A stretch of DNA of 64,000 nt from Kitasatospora sp. Root107 (GCF_001424875.1 NZ_LMCT01000013.1:14073-78072), one strand, 5' to 3'; positions 32,215 through 45,028 are shown, numbered from the stretch's first letter. Notes: a model not told the origin generated them from the sequence alone. Program-made: numbers and translations.

Positions 32215-33669
32215 ATGGCAGAGAAGCAACCGAACGAGAAACTGACCTCGTGGTTCGGCCGGAGCGGCTGGTCCAAGGGTGAGTTGGCCCGCCAGGTGAA
32301 CCGCAGGGCCCGGCAGATCGGCGCGCACCACGTCAGCACCGACACCTCCAGGGTGCGCCGCTGGCTGGACGGGGAGCAGCCCAGGGAGCCGATCCCGAAG
32401 ATCATGTCCCAGCTGTTCTCCGAGCGGTTCGGCTCGGTGGTCTCGATCGAGGACCTCGGGCTGCGCACCGCCGTCCCGGTGAGCACCGTGGAGAGCGGCG
32501 TCGACCTGCCGTGGAGCGCGCCGCAGACGGTGCAGCTGATCAGCGAGTACTCGCGCAGCGACCTGATGCTCAACCGCCGTGGCTTCCTCGGCACTTCGCT
32601 CGCGCTGACCGCGGGCGCCGCGTTGATCGAGCCGATGCAGCGCTGGCTGGCCCCCAACCAGGGCGGCGTGCCGACCCCGATCCTCGCGGCGGCCACCGGC
32701 GGTGAGCAGTTCTCCGGCCGACTCTCCGAGCCCGAGCTGCAACTGCTGGAGCAGACCACGGTGATGTTCCGTCAGTGGGACGCGCAGAACGGCGGCGGCC
32801 TGCGCCGCAAGGCAGTGGTCGGCCAGCTGCACGAGGTCACCGACCTGCTGCAGGAGAGCTACCCCGAGCAGACCACCAAGCGGCTGTTCCGGCTGACCGC
32901 CGAACTCGCCCACCTGGCGGGCTGGATGTCGTACGACGTCGGCATGCACCCGAGCGCGCAGAAGTACTACGTGCTCGCCCTGCACGCGGCCAAGGAGGCG
33001 GGGGACCGGCCGTTCGGCGCGCAGATCCTGACCGACATGAGCCGCCAGATGATCCACCTGAACCGGGGCGAGGACGCCCTGGAGCTGATCCACCTGGCCC
33101 AGTACGGCAGCCGGGACAGCGCCAGCCCGCGTCAGCAGTCGCTGCTGTTCGCGATGGAGGCCCGGGCCTACTCCACCATCGGCGAGGTCAACCGCTGCGC
33201 CCGGGCGGCCCGGCTGGCCGAGGACACCTTCAGTGACTGCGCCCGGGGTGACAACGACCCGGACTGGCTGAAGTTCTTCTCGCTGGCGGAGCTGAACGCG
33301 GAGAACGCCCACTCCTACCGGGACTTGGCCTACCACACCACCCGCAGCCCGCTGTACGCCTCGATGTCCGCGCCGGTGATGGAGCGCGCGGTGGACCTGT
33401 TCCGGGAGGACCCGGACCACGTCCGCAGCTACGCCTTCAACCTGATCGGCATGTCCAGCGTGCACCTGCTGCAGAACGAGCCGGAGCAGGCCGTGGTGAT
33501 GGCCAAGCAGGCGGTGGACATCGCCACCCGGGTCCGCTCCGAGCGGCTGAACACCCGGATCAGGAAGACCTCGGCCGCCGCCACGCGGAACTTCAGGGAC
33601 GTCGCCGAGGTGGGTCAGCTGGCCGACCTGGTGGTGCAGGACATCCCGGAGTTCGTCCCCACCGGCTGA
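32215..33669 (+). CDS. nsdA: NsdA family regulator of sporulation and antibiotic production
   Basis: 484 residues. In S. coelicolor NsdA negatively affects sporulation and antibiotic production (established by mutants). Seen here: an N-terminal helix-turn-helix-like part (WSKGELARQVNRRARQIG, DTSRVRRWLDGEQP, about 19-60). A LNRRGFLGTSLALTAGAAL stretch near 120 resembles a Tat signal but is internal. A long helical TPR-like C-terminal part follows (LFRLTAELAHLAGWMSYDVG, GMHPSAQKYYVLALHAAKEA). The ATG at 32215 lies in a small dyad. It is divergent from the Prim-Pol-like gene and upstream of amtB. Confidence 0.88.
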   Translation: MAEKQPNEKLTSWFGRSGWSKGELARQVNRRARQIGAHHVSTDTSRVRRWLDGEQPREPIPKIMSQLFSERFGSVVSIEDLGLRTAVPVSTVESGVDLPWSAPQTVQLISEYSRSDLMLNRRGFLGTSLALTAGAALIEPMQRWLAPNQGGVPTPILAAATGGEQFSGRLSEPELQLLEQTTVMFRQWDAQNGGGLRRKAVVGQLHEVTDLLQESYPEQTTKRLFRLTAELAHLAGWMSYDVGMHPSAQKYYVLALHAAKEAGDRPFGAQILTDMSRQMIHLNRGEDALELIHLAQYGSRDSASPRQQSLLFAMEARAYSTIGEVNRCARAARLAEDTFSDCARGDNDPDWLKFFSLAELNAENAHSYRDLAYHTTRSPLYASMSAPVMERAVDLFREDPDHVRSYAFNLIGMSSVHLLQNEPEQAVVMAKQAVDIATRVRSERLNTRIRKTSAAATRNFRDVAEVGQLADLVVQDIPEFVPTG

Positions 33670-34022
33670 TCCCACGTCACGGTTCGGTTTCGGCCAACTC
33701 CACCCCGCACCCCGGCCGTGGGGCCGCCAGAGGTCTGTACGCGATCGGGCTCCCCCGCCCCCGCCGCCCCTGGAGCCCCACGGCCGGTGACCGTTCGGGC
33801 ACCCGGCGTCCGACCGGGCCGTACGGTAACCCATGGTCTGTCATGGCACGGCCGTAGTTCATCTCCTCGTAACGTCGTGGTCCGGCCCGTCACGGCCGCG
33901 AAACACCGAGCCGCATCGGCCGAAATCAGCCTTCGGCACTCTCCTCTTCATCGCCGACACTCCAGGTGGCACGGGACAGGGATCCTGCGGGTGGAGCGGC
34001 ATTCATTCACGAGGAGACGCCG
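33670..34022. other. Intergenic region nsdA / amtB
   Basis: 353 bp. It holds a GlnR-like box (33889-33926, listed separately) about 100 nt before amtB and a GAGGAGACGCC ribosome site. CCCCGGCCGTGGGG (about 33710) may form a weak hairpin after nsdA. No gene seen. Confidence 0.5.
33889..33926 (+). promoter_or_regulatory. GlnR-like box upstream of amtB
   Basis: GTCAC (33889-33893), 6 nt, GAAAC (33900-33904) fits the GlnR half-site consensus gTnAC-n6-GaAAC exactly. A second GAAAT lies at 33922-33926, exactly 22 nt further; the matching a-site (CCGCA) is poor. GlnR control of amtB-glnK-glnD is established in S. coelicolor. Confidence 0.65.
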
Positions 34023-35689
<1,667 letters not shown>

Positions 35690-35791
35690 CATTCGACGCA
35701 AGGTCCTTGGCGGGCCGGTCACCCTCGGGGCGGCCGGTCCGCCGGACGCGTATCCGGAAGTCCCGCAGCACCGACGGACGGGGAACTCGCC

Positions 35792-38215
35792 GTGAGCAGC
35801 ACCGACCAGCCCTCCGAGTACGCCGCCGCCCGGACCCGCCTGCTGGCGGAACCCGGCCTGGGCGGCACGGCCCGCCGCACCGCGCTCTCCCGGCTGGCCG
35901 ACGGCTGGCTCGCGGGCCTGTACGCGGCAGCCGGCGCCCCGTCAGGCACCGCACTGGTGGCGGTCGGTGGCTACGGCCGCGGCGAGCTCTCCCCGCGCAG
36001 CGACCTGGACGTGCTGCTGCTGCACACGGGCCCGATCGACCCGGCACTGCCGGAGCGGATCTGGTACCCGGTCTGGGACGGCGGCGCCGCGCTGGACCAC
36101 GCGGTCCGCACCCCCGCCGAGGCCCGCGCGGTGGCGGCCGAGGACCTCAAGGCCCAGCTCGGCCTGCTGGACGCCCGGCACCTGGCCGGTGACCCGGAAC
36201 TGACGGCGGAGCTGCGCTCGAACGTCCTGTCGGACTGGCGGGCCACCGCACCGAAGCGGCTCCCCGAACTCCGCCAGTCCTGTCTCGAACGGGCCGAGCG
36301 GCACGGCGAGTTGTCGTTCCTGCTGGAGCCCGACCTGAAGGAGGCCAGGGGCGGCCTGCGGGACGTGGTGGCGCTGAACGCGATCGCCGCCAGCTGGCTG
36401 GCCGACGCCCCCCGGGACGGTCTGGAGGCGGCCGCCGCCCGGCTCGCCGACGTCCGGGACGCGCTGCACCTGACCACCGGCCGGGCCACCGAACGGCTCA
36501 CCCTGCAGGAGCAGGACCAGGTGGCCGCCCGGCTCGGCGTGCTGGACGCCGACATCCTGCTCCGGCAGGTGTACGAGGCGGCCCGCACCATCAGCTACGC
36601 CGGGGACGTCACCTGGCGGTCCGTCGAACGCGTGCTGGCCGCCCGCACCGGCCGGGGCCGCCGGGTCTCCCGGCTGGCCTTCCCGTTCACCGGCGTCGGC
36701 CGGGGCAACGGCGCGGTGGCGCGCGGCGTGGTGGACCGCCGGCCGCTGGCCGAGGGCGTGGTCGAGCAGGACGGCGAGGCGGTGCTCGCCCAGGGCGCCA
36801 GGCCCGGGCAGGACCCGGTGCTGGCGCTGCGCGCGGCGGCCGCCGCCGCGCAGGCCGGTCTGACGGTCGGTTACGCCACCGTGCGCCGGCTGGCCACCGA
36901 GGCCAGGCCGCTGCCGGTGCCCTGGCCGGACGAGGCCAGGGAGCAGCTGATCACCCTACTGGGCGCGGGCGAGGCGGCCATCCCGGTCTGGGAGGCGTAC
37001 GAGGCGGAGGGTCTGATCACCCGTCTGCTGCCGGACTGGGAGCGGGTCCGCTGCCGTCCGCAGCGCAACGCGGTGCACCGCTGGACGGTGGACCGGCACC
37101 TGATCGAGACCGCGGTGAAGGCCGCCGCGATGACCCGCCGGGTGGCCAGGCCCGACCTGCTGCTGGTGGCCGCGCTGCTGCACGACATCGGCAAGGGCTG
37201 GCCCGGGGACCACTCGGAGGCGGGCGAGGTGATCGTCCGGGACGTGGCGGCCCGGATGGGCTTCGACAAGGCCGACACCGACACCCTGGCCCTGCTGGTG
37301 CGCCACCACCTGACGCTGGTGGACACCGCGACCCGGCGCGACCCGGACGACCCGGCCACCGTCGACCTGATCACCAAGGTGGTCGGCACCCTGCCGCACC
37401 TGGAGCTGCTGCACGCACTGACCGAGGCGGACGCCACCGCCACCGGACCGGCCGCCTGGAGCGGCTGGCGGGCCTCGCTGGTGCGCGGTCTTGCCGAGCG
37501 GGCGGCCGAACGGCTGGCCGGCGGCAGCTCGTACCCGGCGGACGCCGAGCCGACCGCCGAGGAGGAGCGGCTCGCGGTGGAGGCAGGACGCACCGGCGGC
37601 CCGGCGCTCACCCTGCTCGCGCAGACCCAGCAGGACTCGTTCGCCACCGAGCCGATGGGCGTCGAACTGACCCTGGCGCTGCCCGACCAGCCTGGCCTGC
37701 TCGGCACGGTGGCCGGGGTGCTGGCGCTGCACCGGCTGACGGTCCGTTCGGCCGGGCTGCGCGAGCTCGACCCGGTCGGGGCAGGGCCGGTCCTGCTGCT
37801 GTCCTGGACGGTGGCGGCGGAGTACGGCGAACTCCCGGAGGGCGCGCGCCTGCGGGCCGACCTGCGCCGGGCGCTGGACGGCTCGCTGGACGTGGCCCGC
37901 AAGCTGGCCGAACGGGACGCGGCCGCCCCGCGCCGCCGGGGGATCGCCACGCCGCCGCCGGTGGTCACGGTCGCTCCCGGCGGCGCGTCCAGCACTGCCA
38001 CCGTGCTGGAGGTCAGGGCGCACGACGCCCCCGGCCTGCTGCACCGGATCGGCCGGGCGCTGGACGCGGCGGGCGTCCGGGTCCGTACCGCGCACGTCTC
38101 CACCCTCGGTGCGGACGCGGTGGACGCCTTCTACGTGACCGATCCGGCGGGCCGTCCGCTGTCCGCCGAACGGGCCCGCGAGGTGGCTTCGGCGGTGCAG
38201 GCGGCGTTGGGGTAA
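35792..38215 (+). CDS. glnD: PII adenylyl/uridylyltransferase GlnD
   Basis: 807 residues. Nucleotidyltransferase domain: GGYGRGELSPRSDLDVLLLH (about 53-72), with catalytic Asp pair. A linker with LKEARGGLRDVVALNAIAA follows, then an HD domain (LLHDIGKGWPGDHSEAGE near 460) that removes the modification, and two ACT domains at the end (ELTLALPDQPGLLGTVAGVL; EVRAHDAPGLLHRIGRALDA). In actinobacteria it adenylylates GlnK. GTG start. Completes the amtB-glnK-glnD operon. Confidence 0.95.
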   Translation: MSSTDQPSEYAAARTRLLAEPGLGGTARRTALSRLADGWLAGLYAAAGAPSGTALVAVGGYGRGELSPRSDLDVLLLHTGPIDPALPERIWYPVWDGGAALDHAVRTPAEARAVAAEDLKAQLGLLDARHLAGDPELTAELRSNVLSDWRATAPKRLPELRQSCLERAERHGELSFLLEPDLKEARGGLRDVVALNAIAASWLADAPRDGLEAAAARLADVRDALHLTTGRATERLTLQEQDQVAARLGVLDADILLRQVYEAARTISYAGDVTWRSVERVLAARTGRGRRVSRLAFPFTGVGRGNGAVARGVVDRRPLAEGVVEQDGEAVLAQGARPGQDPVLALRAAAAAAQAGLTVGYATVRRLATEARPLPVPWPDEAREQLITLLGAGEAAIPVWEAYEAEGLITRLLPDWERVRCRPQRNAVHRWTVDRHLIETAVKAAAMTRRVARPDLLLVAALLHDIGKGWPGDHSEAGEVIVRDVAARMGFDKADTDTLALLVRHHLTLVDTATRRDPDDPATVDLITKVVGTLPHLELLHALTEADATATGPAAWSGWRASLVRGLAERAAERLAGGSSYPADAEPTAEEERLAVEAGRTGGPALTLLAQTQQDSFATEPMGVELTLALPDQPGLLGTVAGVLALHRLTVRSAGLRELDPVGAGPVLLLSWTVAAEYGELPEGARLRADLRRALDGSLDVARKLAERDAAAPRRRGIATPPPVVTVAPGGASSTATVLEVRAHDAPGLLHRIGRALDAAGVRVRTAHVSTLGADAVDAFYVTDPAGRPLSAERAREVASAVQAALG

Positions 38216-38314
38216 CCGGGTTTCGACCGGGGTGGGGACCGTTGGTGAAGCGGCCGGATACCCTGGGGGCGACGACCGTACCCGTACCGATGCCGCAAGG
38301 GACCCGCGACCGAC

Positions 38315-39889
38315 GTGTTCGACACTCTTTCCGATCGCCTCGCAGCGACGTTCAAGAACCTCCGGGGCAAGGGCCGCCTCAGTGAGGCGGACATCGACGC
38401 CACCGCCCGTGAGATCCGGATCGCGCTGCTGGAGGCGGATGTCGCCCTCCCGGTGGTCCGGGCCTTCATCAAGCAGGTCAAGGACCGTGCGCTCGGCGTC
38501 GAGGTCACCGGCGCGCTGAACCCGGCCCAGCAGGTCGTCAAGATCGTCAACGAGGAGCTCATCAACATCCTCGGTGGCGAGACCCGACGCCTCCGCTACG
38601 CCAAGACCGGCCCGACCGTCATCATGCTGGCGGGTCTGCAGGGTGCCGGTAAGACCACCCTGGCGGGCAAGCTCGGCCACTGGCTGAAGAGCCAGAAGCA
38701 CACCCCGCTGCTGGTCGCCTGCGACCTCCAGCGCCCGAACGCGGTCACCCAGCTCGGCGTGGTGGCCGAGCGCGCGGGCGTCGCGTTCTACGGCCCGCAG
38801 CCCGGCAACGGCGTCGGCGACCCGGTACAGGTCGCCCGCGACTCGATCGAGTACGCCAAGCAGAAGCAGTACGACGTGGTCATCGTCGACACCGCGGGCC
38901 GCCTGGGTATCGACGCCGAGCTGATGCAGCAGGCCGCGGACATTCGCGCCGCGGTCGACCCGGACGAGGTCCTGTTCGTGGTCGACGCGATGGTCGGCCA
39001 GGACGCGGTGGTCACCGCGCAGGCCTTCCTCGAGGGCGTCGACTTCACCGGTGTGGTGCTGTCCAAGCTGGACGGTGACGCCCGCGGTGGTGCCGCGCTG
39101 TCGGTCGCGCACGTGACCGGCCGTCAGATCATGTTCGCCTCCAACGGCGAGAAGGTCGACGACTTCGACGCCTTCCACCCGGACCGGATGGCCTCCCGGA
39201 TCCTCGGCATGGGCGACATGCTGTCGCTGATCGAGAAGGCCGAGCAGACCTTCTCGCAGGCCGAGGCCGAGAAGATGGCCTCCAAGCTGCAGGGTGGCGG
39301 CAAGGACTTCACGCTGGACGACTTCCTGTCCCAGCTGGAGCAGGTCCAGAAGATGGGCTCGATCTCCAAGCTGCTCGGCATGCTGCCGGGCATGGGCCAG
39401 ATCCGGGACCAGATCAACAACATCGACGACAAGGACGTCAACCGGGTCGGCGCGATCATCAAGTCGATGACGCCCGCCGAGCGGACCGAGCCGAAGATCA
39501 TCAACGGCTCGCGCCGGCTGCGGATCGCCAAGGGCTCGGGTGTCCAGGTCGGCGAGGTCAGCAACCTGGTCGAGCGGTTCTTCGAGGCCCGCAAGATGAT
39601 GGCCGCGATGGCCTCCGGCAAGGGCATCCCCGGCATGCCGGGTATCCCGGGCATGGGTGGCGGCGGCAAGAAGGCGCTGAAGAAGGCCCCGGCCGCCAAG
39701 GGCAAGCGCAAGTCCGGCAACCCGCTGAAGCGGGCCCAGGAGGAGGCGGCCGCCGCCGAGCGCAAGGCGCTCGGTCCGGGTGCCCCGGCCGCACCCGCCG
39801 AGGGCGGCGCCGGTGGTGCGTTCGGCCTCGGCGCGGGCAAGGGCCCGGCCGACTTCCAGCTGCCCAAGGAGTTCAAGGACCTGCTCTGA
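38315..39889 (+). CDS. ffh: Signal recognition particle protein Ffh
   Basis: GTPase of SRP that binds signal sequences and 4.5S/6S-type SRP RNA. 524 residues from GTG 38315 (FDTLSDRLAATFKNLRGKG). N domain, then the G domain with LQGAGKTTLAGKLG (G1), CDLQRPNAVTQL, DTAGRLGIDAE and LSKLDGDARGG. The M domain from about 330 has methionine-rich helices (LLGMLPGMGQIRDQ, RRLRIAKGSGVQVGEV). The C-terminal tail is Gly/Met/Lys-rich, as in other actinobacteria. A strong terminator follows. Confidence 0.96.
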   Translation: MFDTLSDRLAATFKNLRGKGRLSEADIDATAREIRIALLEADVALPVVRAFIKQVKDRALGVEVTGALNPAQQVVKIVNEELINILGGETRRLRYAKTGPTVIMLAGLQGAGKTTLAGKLGHWLKSQKHTPLLVACDLQRPNAVTQLGVVAERAGVAFYGPQPGNGVGDPVQVARDSIEYAKQKQYDVVIVDTAGRLGIDAELMQQAADIRAAVDPDEVLFVVDAMVGQDAVVTAQAFLEGVDFTGVVLSKLDGDARGGAALSVAHVTGRQIMFASNGEKVDDFDAFHPDRMASRILGMGDMLSLIEKAEQTFSQAEAEKMASKLQGGGKDFTLDDFLSQLEQVQKMGSISKLLGMLPGMGQIRDQINNIDDKDVNRVGAIIKSMTPAERTEPKIINGSRRLRIAKGSGVQVGEVSNLVERFFEARKMMAAMASGKGIPGMPGIPGMGGGGKKALKKAPAAKGKRKSGNPLKRAQEEAAAAERKALGPGAPAAPAEGGAGGAFGLGAGKGPADFQLPKEFKDLL

Positions 39890-39901
39890 GCGGTCCACGC
39901 C

Positions 39902-39939
39902 CGACGGCCCGTCACCCCGACCGGGGTGGCGGGCCGTCG
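39902..39939. terminator. Strong hairpin terminator after ffh
   Basis: 17-bp stem with one mismatch (39902-39918 with 39923-39939) around a GACC loop. Confidence 0.8.
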
Positions 39940-39976
39940 CGCTGTTCCCGGCATGTTCGATGATGGAGGGGTGCGA

Positions 39977-40501
39977 GTGACGATTCGACCCCCGATGACA
40001 GCCGACGCCGGACCGTACGCCGAGGCGGTGCGCCGCTCCGCCGAGCACGTCGGGCGGTGGAACCCCGTCGAACCGGACGGCCTGCCCGAACTGCTGGAGC
40101 GTCAGGGCCCAGGGCTGCGGACCTTCCTGATCGCCGACCTGGCCACCGGCGGCCTGGTCGGCAAGTGCAACGTGGCCAACATCGTGATGGGCCGGTTCTG
40201 CAACGCCGCCCTCGGCTACGACTCCTACCTGCCGTACGCCGGAACCGGGCGGATGACCGAGGGCATGCGGCTGGTGGTGGACCGCTGTTTCGGGCCGCAG
40301 ACCGACGGCGGGCTCGGGCTGCACCGGCTGGAGATCAACGTCCAGCCGGAGAACGAGCGCTCCATCGCACTGGCCCGCCGGCTGGGCTTCCGGCACGAGG
40401 GCTTCACCCCCCGGATGCTGTTCCTGGACGGCGCCTGGCGCGACCACGAGCGGTTCGCCCTGACGGCGGACGAGTGGCCGGGGGCCGCGACCGGCCGTTG
40501 A
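39977..40501 (+). CDS. GNAT family N-acetyltransferase (RimJ/RimL-like)
   Basis: 174 residues. VTIRPPMTADAGPYAEAVRR starts the fold; LVGKCNVANIVMG, GRMTEGMRLVVDRCF and EINVQPENERSIALARRLGF (acetyl-CoA-binding and C-terminal motif of RimJ/RimL-type enzymes), then HERFALTADEWP. The target is probably a protein N-terminus or small amine; not determinable. I chose GTG 39977, which lies 5 nt after GGAGGGG; GTG 39971 and an ATG upstream are alternatives. Confidence 0.85.
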   Translation: MTIRPPMTADAGPYAEAVRRSAEHVGRWNPVEPDGLPELLERQGPGLRTFLIADLATGGLVGKCNVANIVMGRFCNAALGYDSYLPYAGTGRMTEGMRLVVDRCFGPQTDGGLGLHRLEINVQPENERSIALARRLGFRHEGFTPRMLFLDGAWRDHERFALTADEWPGAATGR

Positions 40502-40566
40502 GCAGTGCGGTCGGCGGCGCGTTCCGAGGGCGGCGTTGCGGCTTGGTCGGCCTGACCGTATGTCCG

Positions 40567-40572
40567 TACTGT
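40567..40572 (+). promoter_or_regulatory. -10 hexamer of a probable leaderless ftsH promoter
   Basis: TACTGT, 7 nt before the GTG at 40580; no ribosome site. Confidence 0.45.
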
Positions 40573-40579
40573 CCGATGG

Positions 40580-42499
<1,920 letters not shown>

Positions 42500-42547
42500 G
42501 GCCCGACCTGGCCTGAGCCTCGGCCTGGTGTGCGTTGCGGGGATCGT

Positions 42548-42575
42548 GGGGCGCGTCCGATGCCGGGCGCGCCCC
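42548..42575. terminator. Hairpin between convergent ftsH and methyltransferase genes
   Basis: GGGGCGCG (42548-42555) with CGCGCCCC (42568-42575), 8-bp stem, 12-nt loop. Confidence 0.6.
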
Positions 42576-42592
42576 TTGGCGTCGGTACGCGC

Positions 42593-43414
42593 TCAGTTCA
42601 CCCGGTCGCCGACCACGTAGCGGAACACGTTGACCATCCGGACCGAGGCGTCCGGACGGACGAACGGGTGCAGCGCCTCCTCCAGCTCCTTCACCACCAG
42701 GGCCGACCCGGCCGCCGTCACGGCCGGGTCGAACAGGCCGGTGGAGAGCATTCCGCGGACCGCGCTGTCCAGATCGGCGTAGGCGAACGGGCAGGTCACC
42801 CGGCCGCCACCGGCCGGCCGGAGCCCGGCCGCGCCGAGCAGCTCCTCCAGTCGCCCGGGCGCGCCGAGCGCGAAGGGATCACGGACGGGCGTACGCCCCG
42901 CCTGCCGCAGCGCCACCTCGAGTACGGCCGCGCTCTCGCAGCGCTCCGGCGGTCCCCAGGAGGCCAGCACCAGCTGACCGCCCGTCAGGGTCCGCCGGGC
43001 GGCGGCGGCCACCAGCCGGGTGGGCGAGGGGGTGGTCTGCAACTGCTCGAAAACTGTGACCAGGGAGTGGGCCGAGTGGGCGACGGACTCCGCCGTCCGG
43101 GGAGCCTCCTGCACCTGCAGCCGACGACCCTGCGCCAGCTCGCGCAGCTCGGTGTCCGACTCCAGTCCGGCCACCTGGGCACCCCGTTCGGCGGCCAGCA
43201 GCAGAGCCAGCCCCGACCTGCAGCCGAGGCCCAGCACGGACGTCGCCGGACCGACCTCCAACCGCTCGTAGACGGCCTGGTAGAGCGGGACGAGCATCCG
43301 CTCCTGGATCTCCGCCCAGTCCCTGGCCCGACTGTGTGGGCCGGTACAGACGGGTGTGCGGGATCGCTCCGAGGTCGTGCCGGTCACCTGCGCCGAAGCC
43401 ATCGCGGCCTCCAT
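42593..43414 (-). CDS. SAM-dependent methyltransferase-like protein
   Basis: 273 residues from ATG 43414 (MEAAMASAQV), with AAGGA 5 nt upstream; an in-frame GTG at 43567 with GAGG would add 51 residues. DWAEIQERMLVPLYQAVYER leads into motif I, VLGLGCRSGLALLLAAERGA, and the acidic motif II, VAGLESDTELREL. Later parts (GGQLVLASWGPPERCES) fit class I methyltransferases of the UbiE type, but no substrate is evident, and the first glycine-rich loop is slightly unusual (GCRSG). It is divergent from proS, so the regulatory region is very short. Confidence 0.75.
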   Translation of the reverse strand: MEAAMASAQVTGTTSERSRTPVCTGPHSRARDWAEIQERMLVPLYQAVYERLEVGPATSVLGLGCRSGLALLLAAERGAQVAGLESDTELRELAQGRRLQVQEAPRTAESVAHSAHSLVTVFEQLQTTPSPTRLVAAAARRTLTGGQLVLASWGPPERCESAAVLEVALRQAGRTPVRDPFALGAPGRLEELLGAAGLRPAGGGRVTCPFAYADLDSAVRGMLSTGLFDPAVTAAGSALVVKELEEALHPFVRPDASVRMVNVFRYVVGDRVN

Positions 43415-43587
43415 CCGGTCCTTGGGTTCTTGCTGCCAACGCGCCCCCCAGAGTCCCGCCCCGAGACCAGCGAACAGCGCCCGGGCTCCGGCGTCCAGAG
43501 GTGTGCCGGGTGGTGTCCGCGCGCCGGGCCGGTGCGCCCCCAGCGCCCCCCGCTGGAACGGATTCACAGTCGGGGACCTCGGCCACG

Positions 43588-43593
43588 TACCAT
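43588..43593 (+). promoter_or_regulatory. -10 hexamer of a probable leaderless proS promoter
   Basis: TACCAT, 7 nt before the proS ATG (43601), with no ribosome site. Confidence 0.45.
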
Positions 43594-43600
43594 CTGCCCC

Positions 43601-45028
43601 ATGGCTAAGGCACCCGTTCTCACTCCTCAGGCGGACGACTTCCCGCGCTGGTACCAGGACCTCATCAACAAGGCCGAGCTGGCCGACAACGGTCCGGTTC
43701 GCGGCACCATGGTCATCCGCCCGTACGGCTACGGCCTGTGGGAGCGGATGCAGCAGGAGATGGACGCACGCATCAAGAAGGCAGGCGCGCAGAACGCCTA
43801 CTTCCCGATGTTCATCCCGCAGTCCTACCTGACCAAGGAGGCGGAGCACGTCGAGGGCTTCGCCCCCGAGCTCGCCGTGGTCACCCACGGCGGCGGCAAG
43901 GAGCTCGACGAGCCGGTCGTGGTCCGGCCGACCTCCGAGACGATCATCAACGAGTACTTCTCCAAGTGGGTGCAGAGCCACCGCGACCTGCCCCTGCTGA
44001 TCAACCAGTGGGCCAACGTGGTCCGCTGGGAGCTGCGTCCCCGGGTCTTCCTGCGCACCACCGAGTTCCTCTGGCAGGAGGGCCACACGGCCCACGCCAC
44101 CTACGAGGACGCGCGGGCGTACGCCTCGATGATCCACACCGCCGTCTACGGCGACTTCATGACCAACGTGCTGGGCATCGACGTGGTGCTCGGCCGCAAG
44201 ACCGCGAAGGAGCGCTTCGCGGGCGCCATCAACACCCTCACCCTCGAGGCCATGATGGGTGACGGCAAGGCGCTGCAGATGGGCACCAGCCACGAGCTGG
44301 GCCAGAACTTCGCCAAGGCCTTCAACACCACGTACCAGCTGCAGGGCGCCGAGCGTGAGTTCGTCTGGCAGACCTCCTGGGGCGTCTCCACCCGGATGGT
44401 CGGCGGCCTGATCATGTCGCACGGCGACGACAACGGGCTGCGGGTGCCGCCGCGACTGGCCGCCGTGCAGGCCGTGGTGCTCGCCATCAAGGGCGACGAC
44501 GCGGTGCTGGCCAAGGTCCGCGAGATCGGCGCCCAGCTGGAGGCGGCCGGCATCCGGGTCGTGGTCGACGACAAGACCGACACCCCGTTCGGCCGCCGCG
44601 CGGTGGACTGGGAGCTCAAGGGCGTACCGCTGCGGATCGAGGTCGGCCCGCGCGACCTGGAGAACGGCACCGCGATGCTGGTCCGTCGCATCCTTGACCG
44701 GAACAGCCCCGGTGGCAAGGAGCCGGTCTCGATCGACGGCCTGGCCGCCCTGCTGCCCGGCATCCTCGAGGAGGACCAGGCGCTGCTGCTCCGTCAGTCC
44801 CGCGAGCGCCGGATCTCCCGCACCGTCGAGGTCAAGAACCTGGACGAGGCCGTCGAGGCCGCCGCCACCGGCTGGGGCCGGATGTCCTGGGCCGAGCTCG
44901 GCCCGGCCGGCGAGGCCAAGCTGGCCGAGCAGGGTGTGTCGGTCCGCTGCATCGTCGCCGCCGACGGCTCGGTGCCGCTGACGGACGATCAGGAAGGCAA
45001 CATCGCGATCGTGGCTCGCGCTTACTGA
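43601..45028 (+). CDS. proS: Prolyl-tRNA synthetase, archaeal/eukaryotic (type 3) form
   Basis: Charges tRNA-Pro. 475 residues, much shorter than the bacterial type (about 570) because the editing insert (INS) between motifs 2 and 3 is missing. ADDFPRWYQDLINKAELADN and MVIRPYGYGLWERMQQEMD are typical of the archaeal/eukaryotic form. Motif 2 is RTTEFLWQEGHTAHAT, and motif 3 lies in TSWGVSTRMVGGLIMSHGDD. The C-terminus ends in Tyr (AIVARAY), as archaeal-type enzymes do. The cysteine-containing zinc-like C-terminal domain is reduced. Apparently leaderless. The stop region is partly duplicated downstream. Confidence 0.93.
   Translation: MAKAPVLTPQADDFPRWYQDLINKAELADNGPVRGTMVIRPYGYGLWERMQQEMDARIKKAGAQNAYFPMFIPQSYLTKEAEHVEGFAPELAVVTHGGGKELDEPVVVRPTSETIINEYFSKWVQSHRDLPLLINQWANVVRWELRPRVFLRTTEFLWQEGHTAHATYEDARAYASMIHTAVYGDFMTNVLGIDVVLGRKTAKERFAGAINTLTLEAMMGDGKALQMGTSHELGQNFAKAFNTTYQLQGAEREFVWQTSWGVSTRMVGGLIMSHGDDNGLRVPPRLAAVQAVVLAIKGDDAVLAKVREIGAQLEAAGIRVVVDDKTDTPFGRRAVDWELKGVPLRIEVGPRDLENGTAMLVRRILDRNSPGGKEPVSIDGLAALLPGILEEDQALLLRQSRERRISRTVEVKNLDEAVEAAATGWGRMSWAELGPAGEAKLAEQGVSVRCIVAADGSVPLTDDQEGNIAIVARAY

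Noticed and set aside
32575..32640. Twin-arginine signal in NsdA (RRGFLG followed by a hydrophobic stretch)
   Set aside because: It lies about 120 residues into the protein, after an N-terminal DNA-binding-like region, so it cannot be an ordinary Tat signal peptide.
33676..33691. Second GlnR-like site just after nsdA (GTCAC-n6-GTTTC)
   Set aside because: The second half does not match GaAAC; only the site at 33889 fits.
42530..43600. Extended upstream frame of proS
   Set aside because: It is antisense to the methyltransferase gene; the proS family begins at MAKAPVLTPQ and a -10 hexamer sits just before that ATG.
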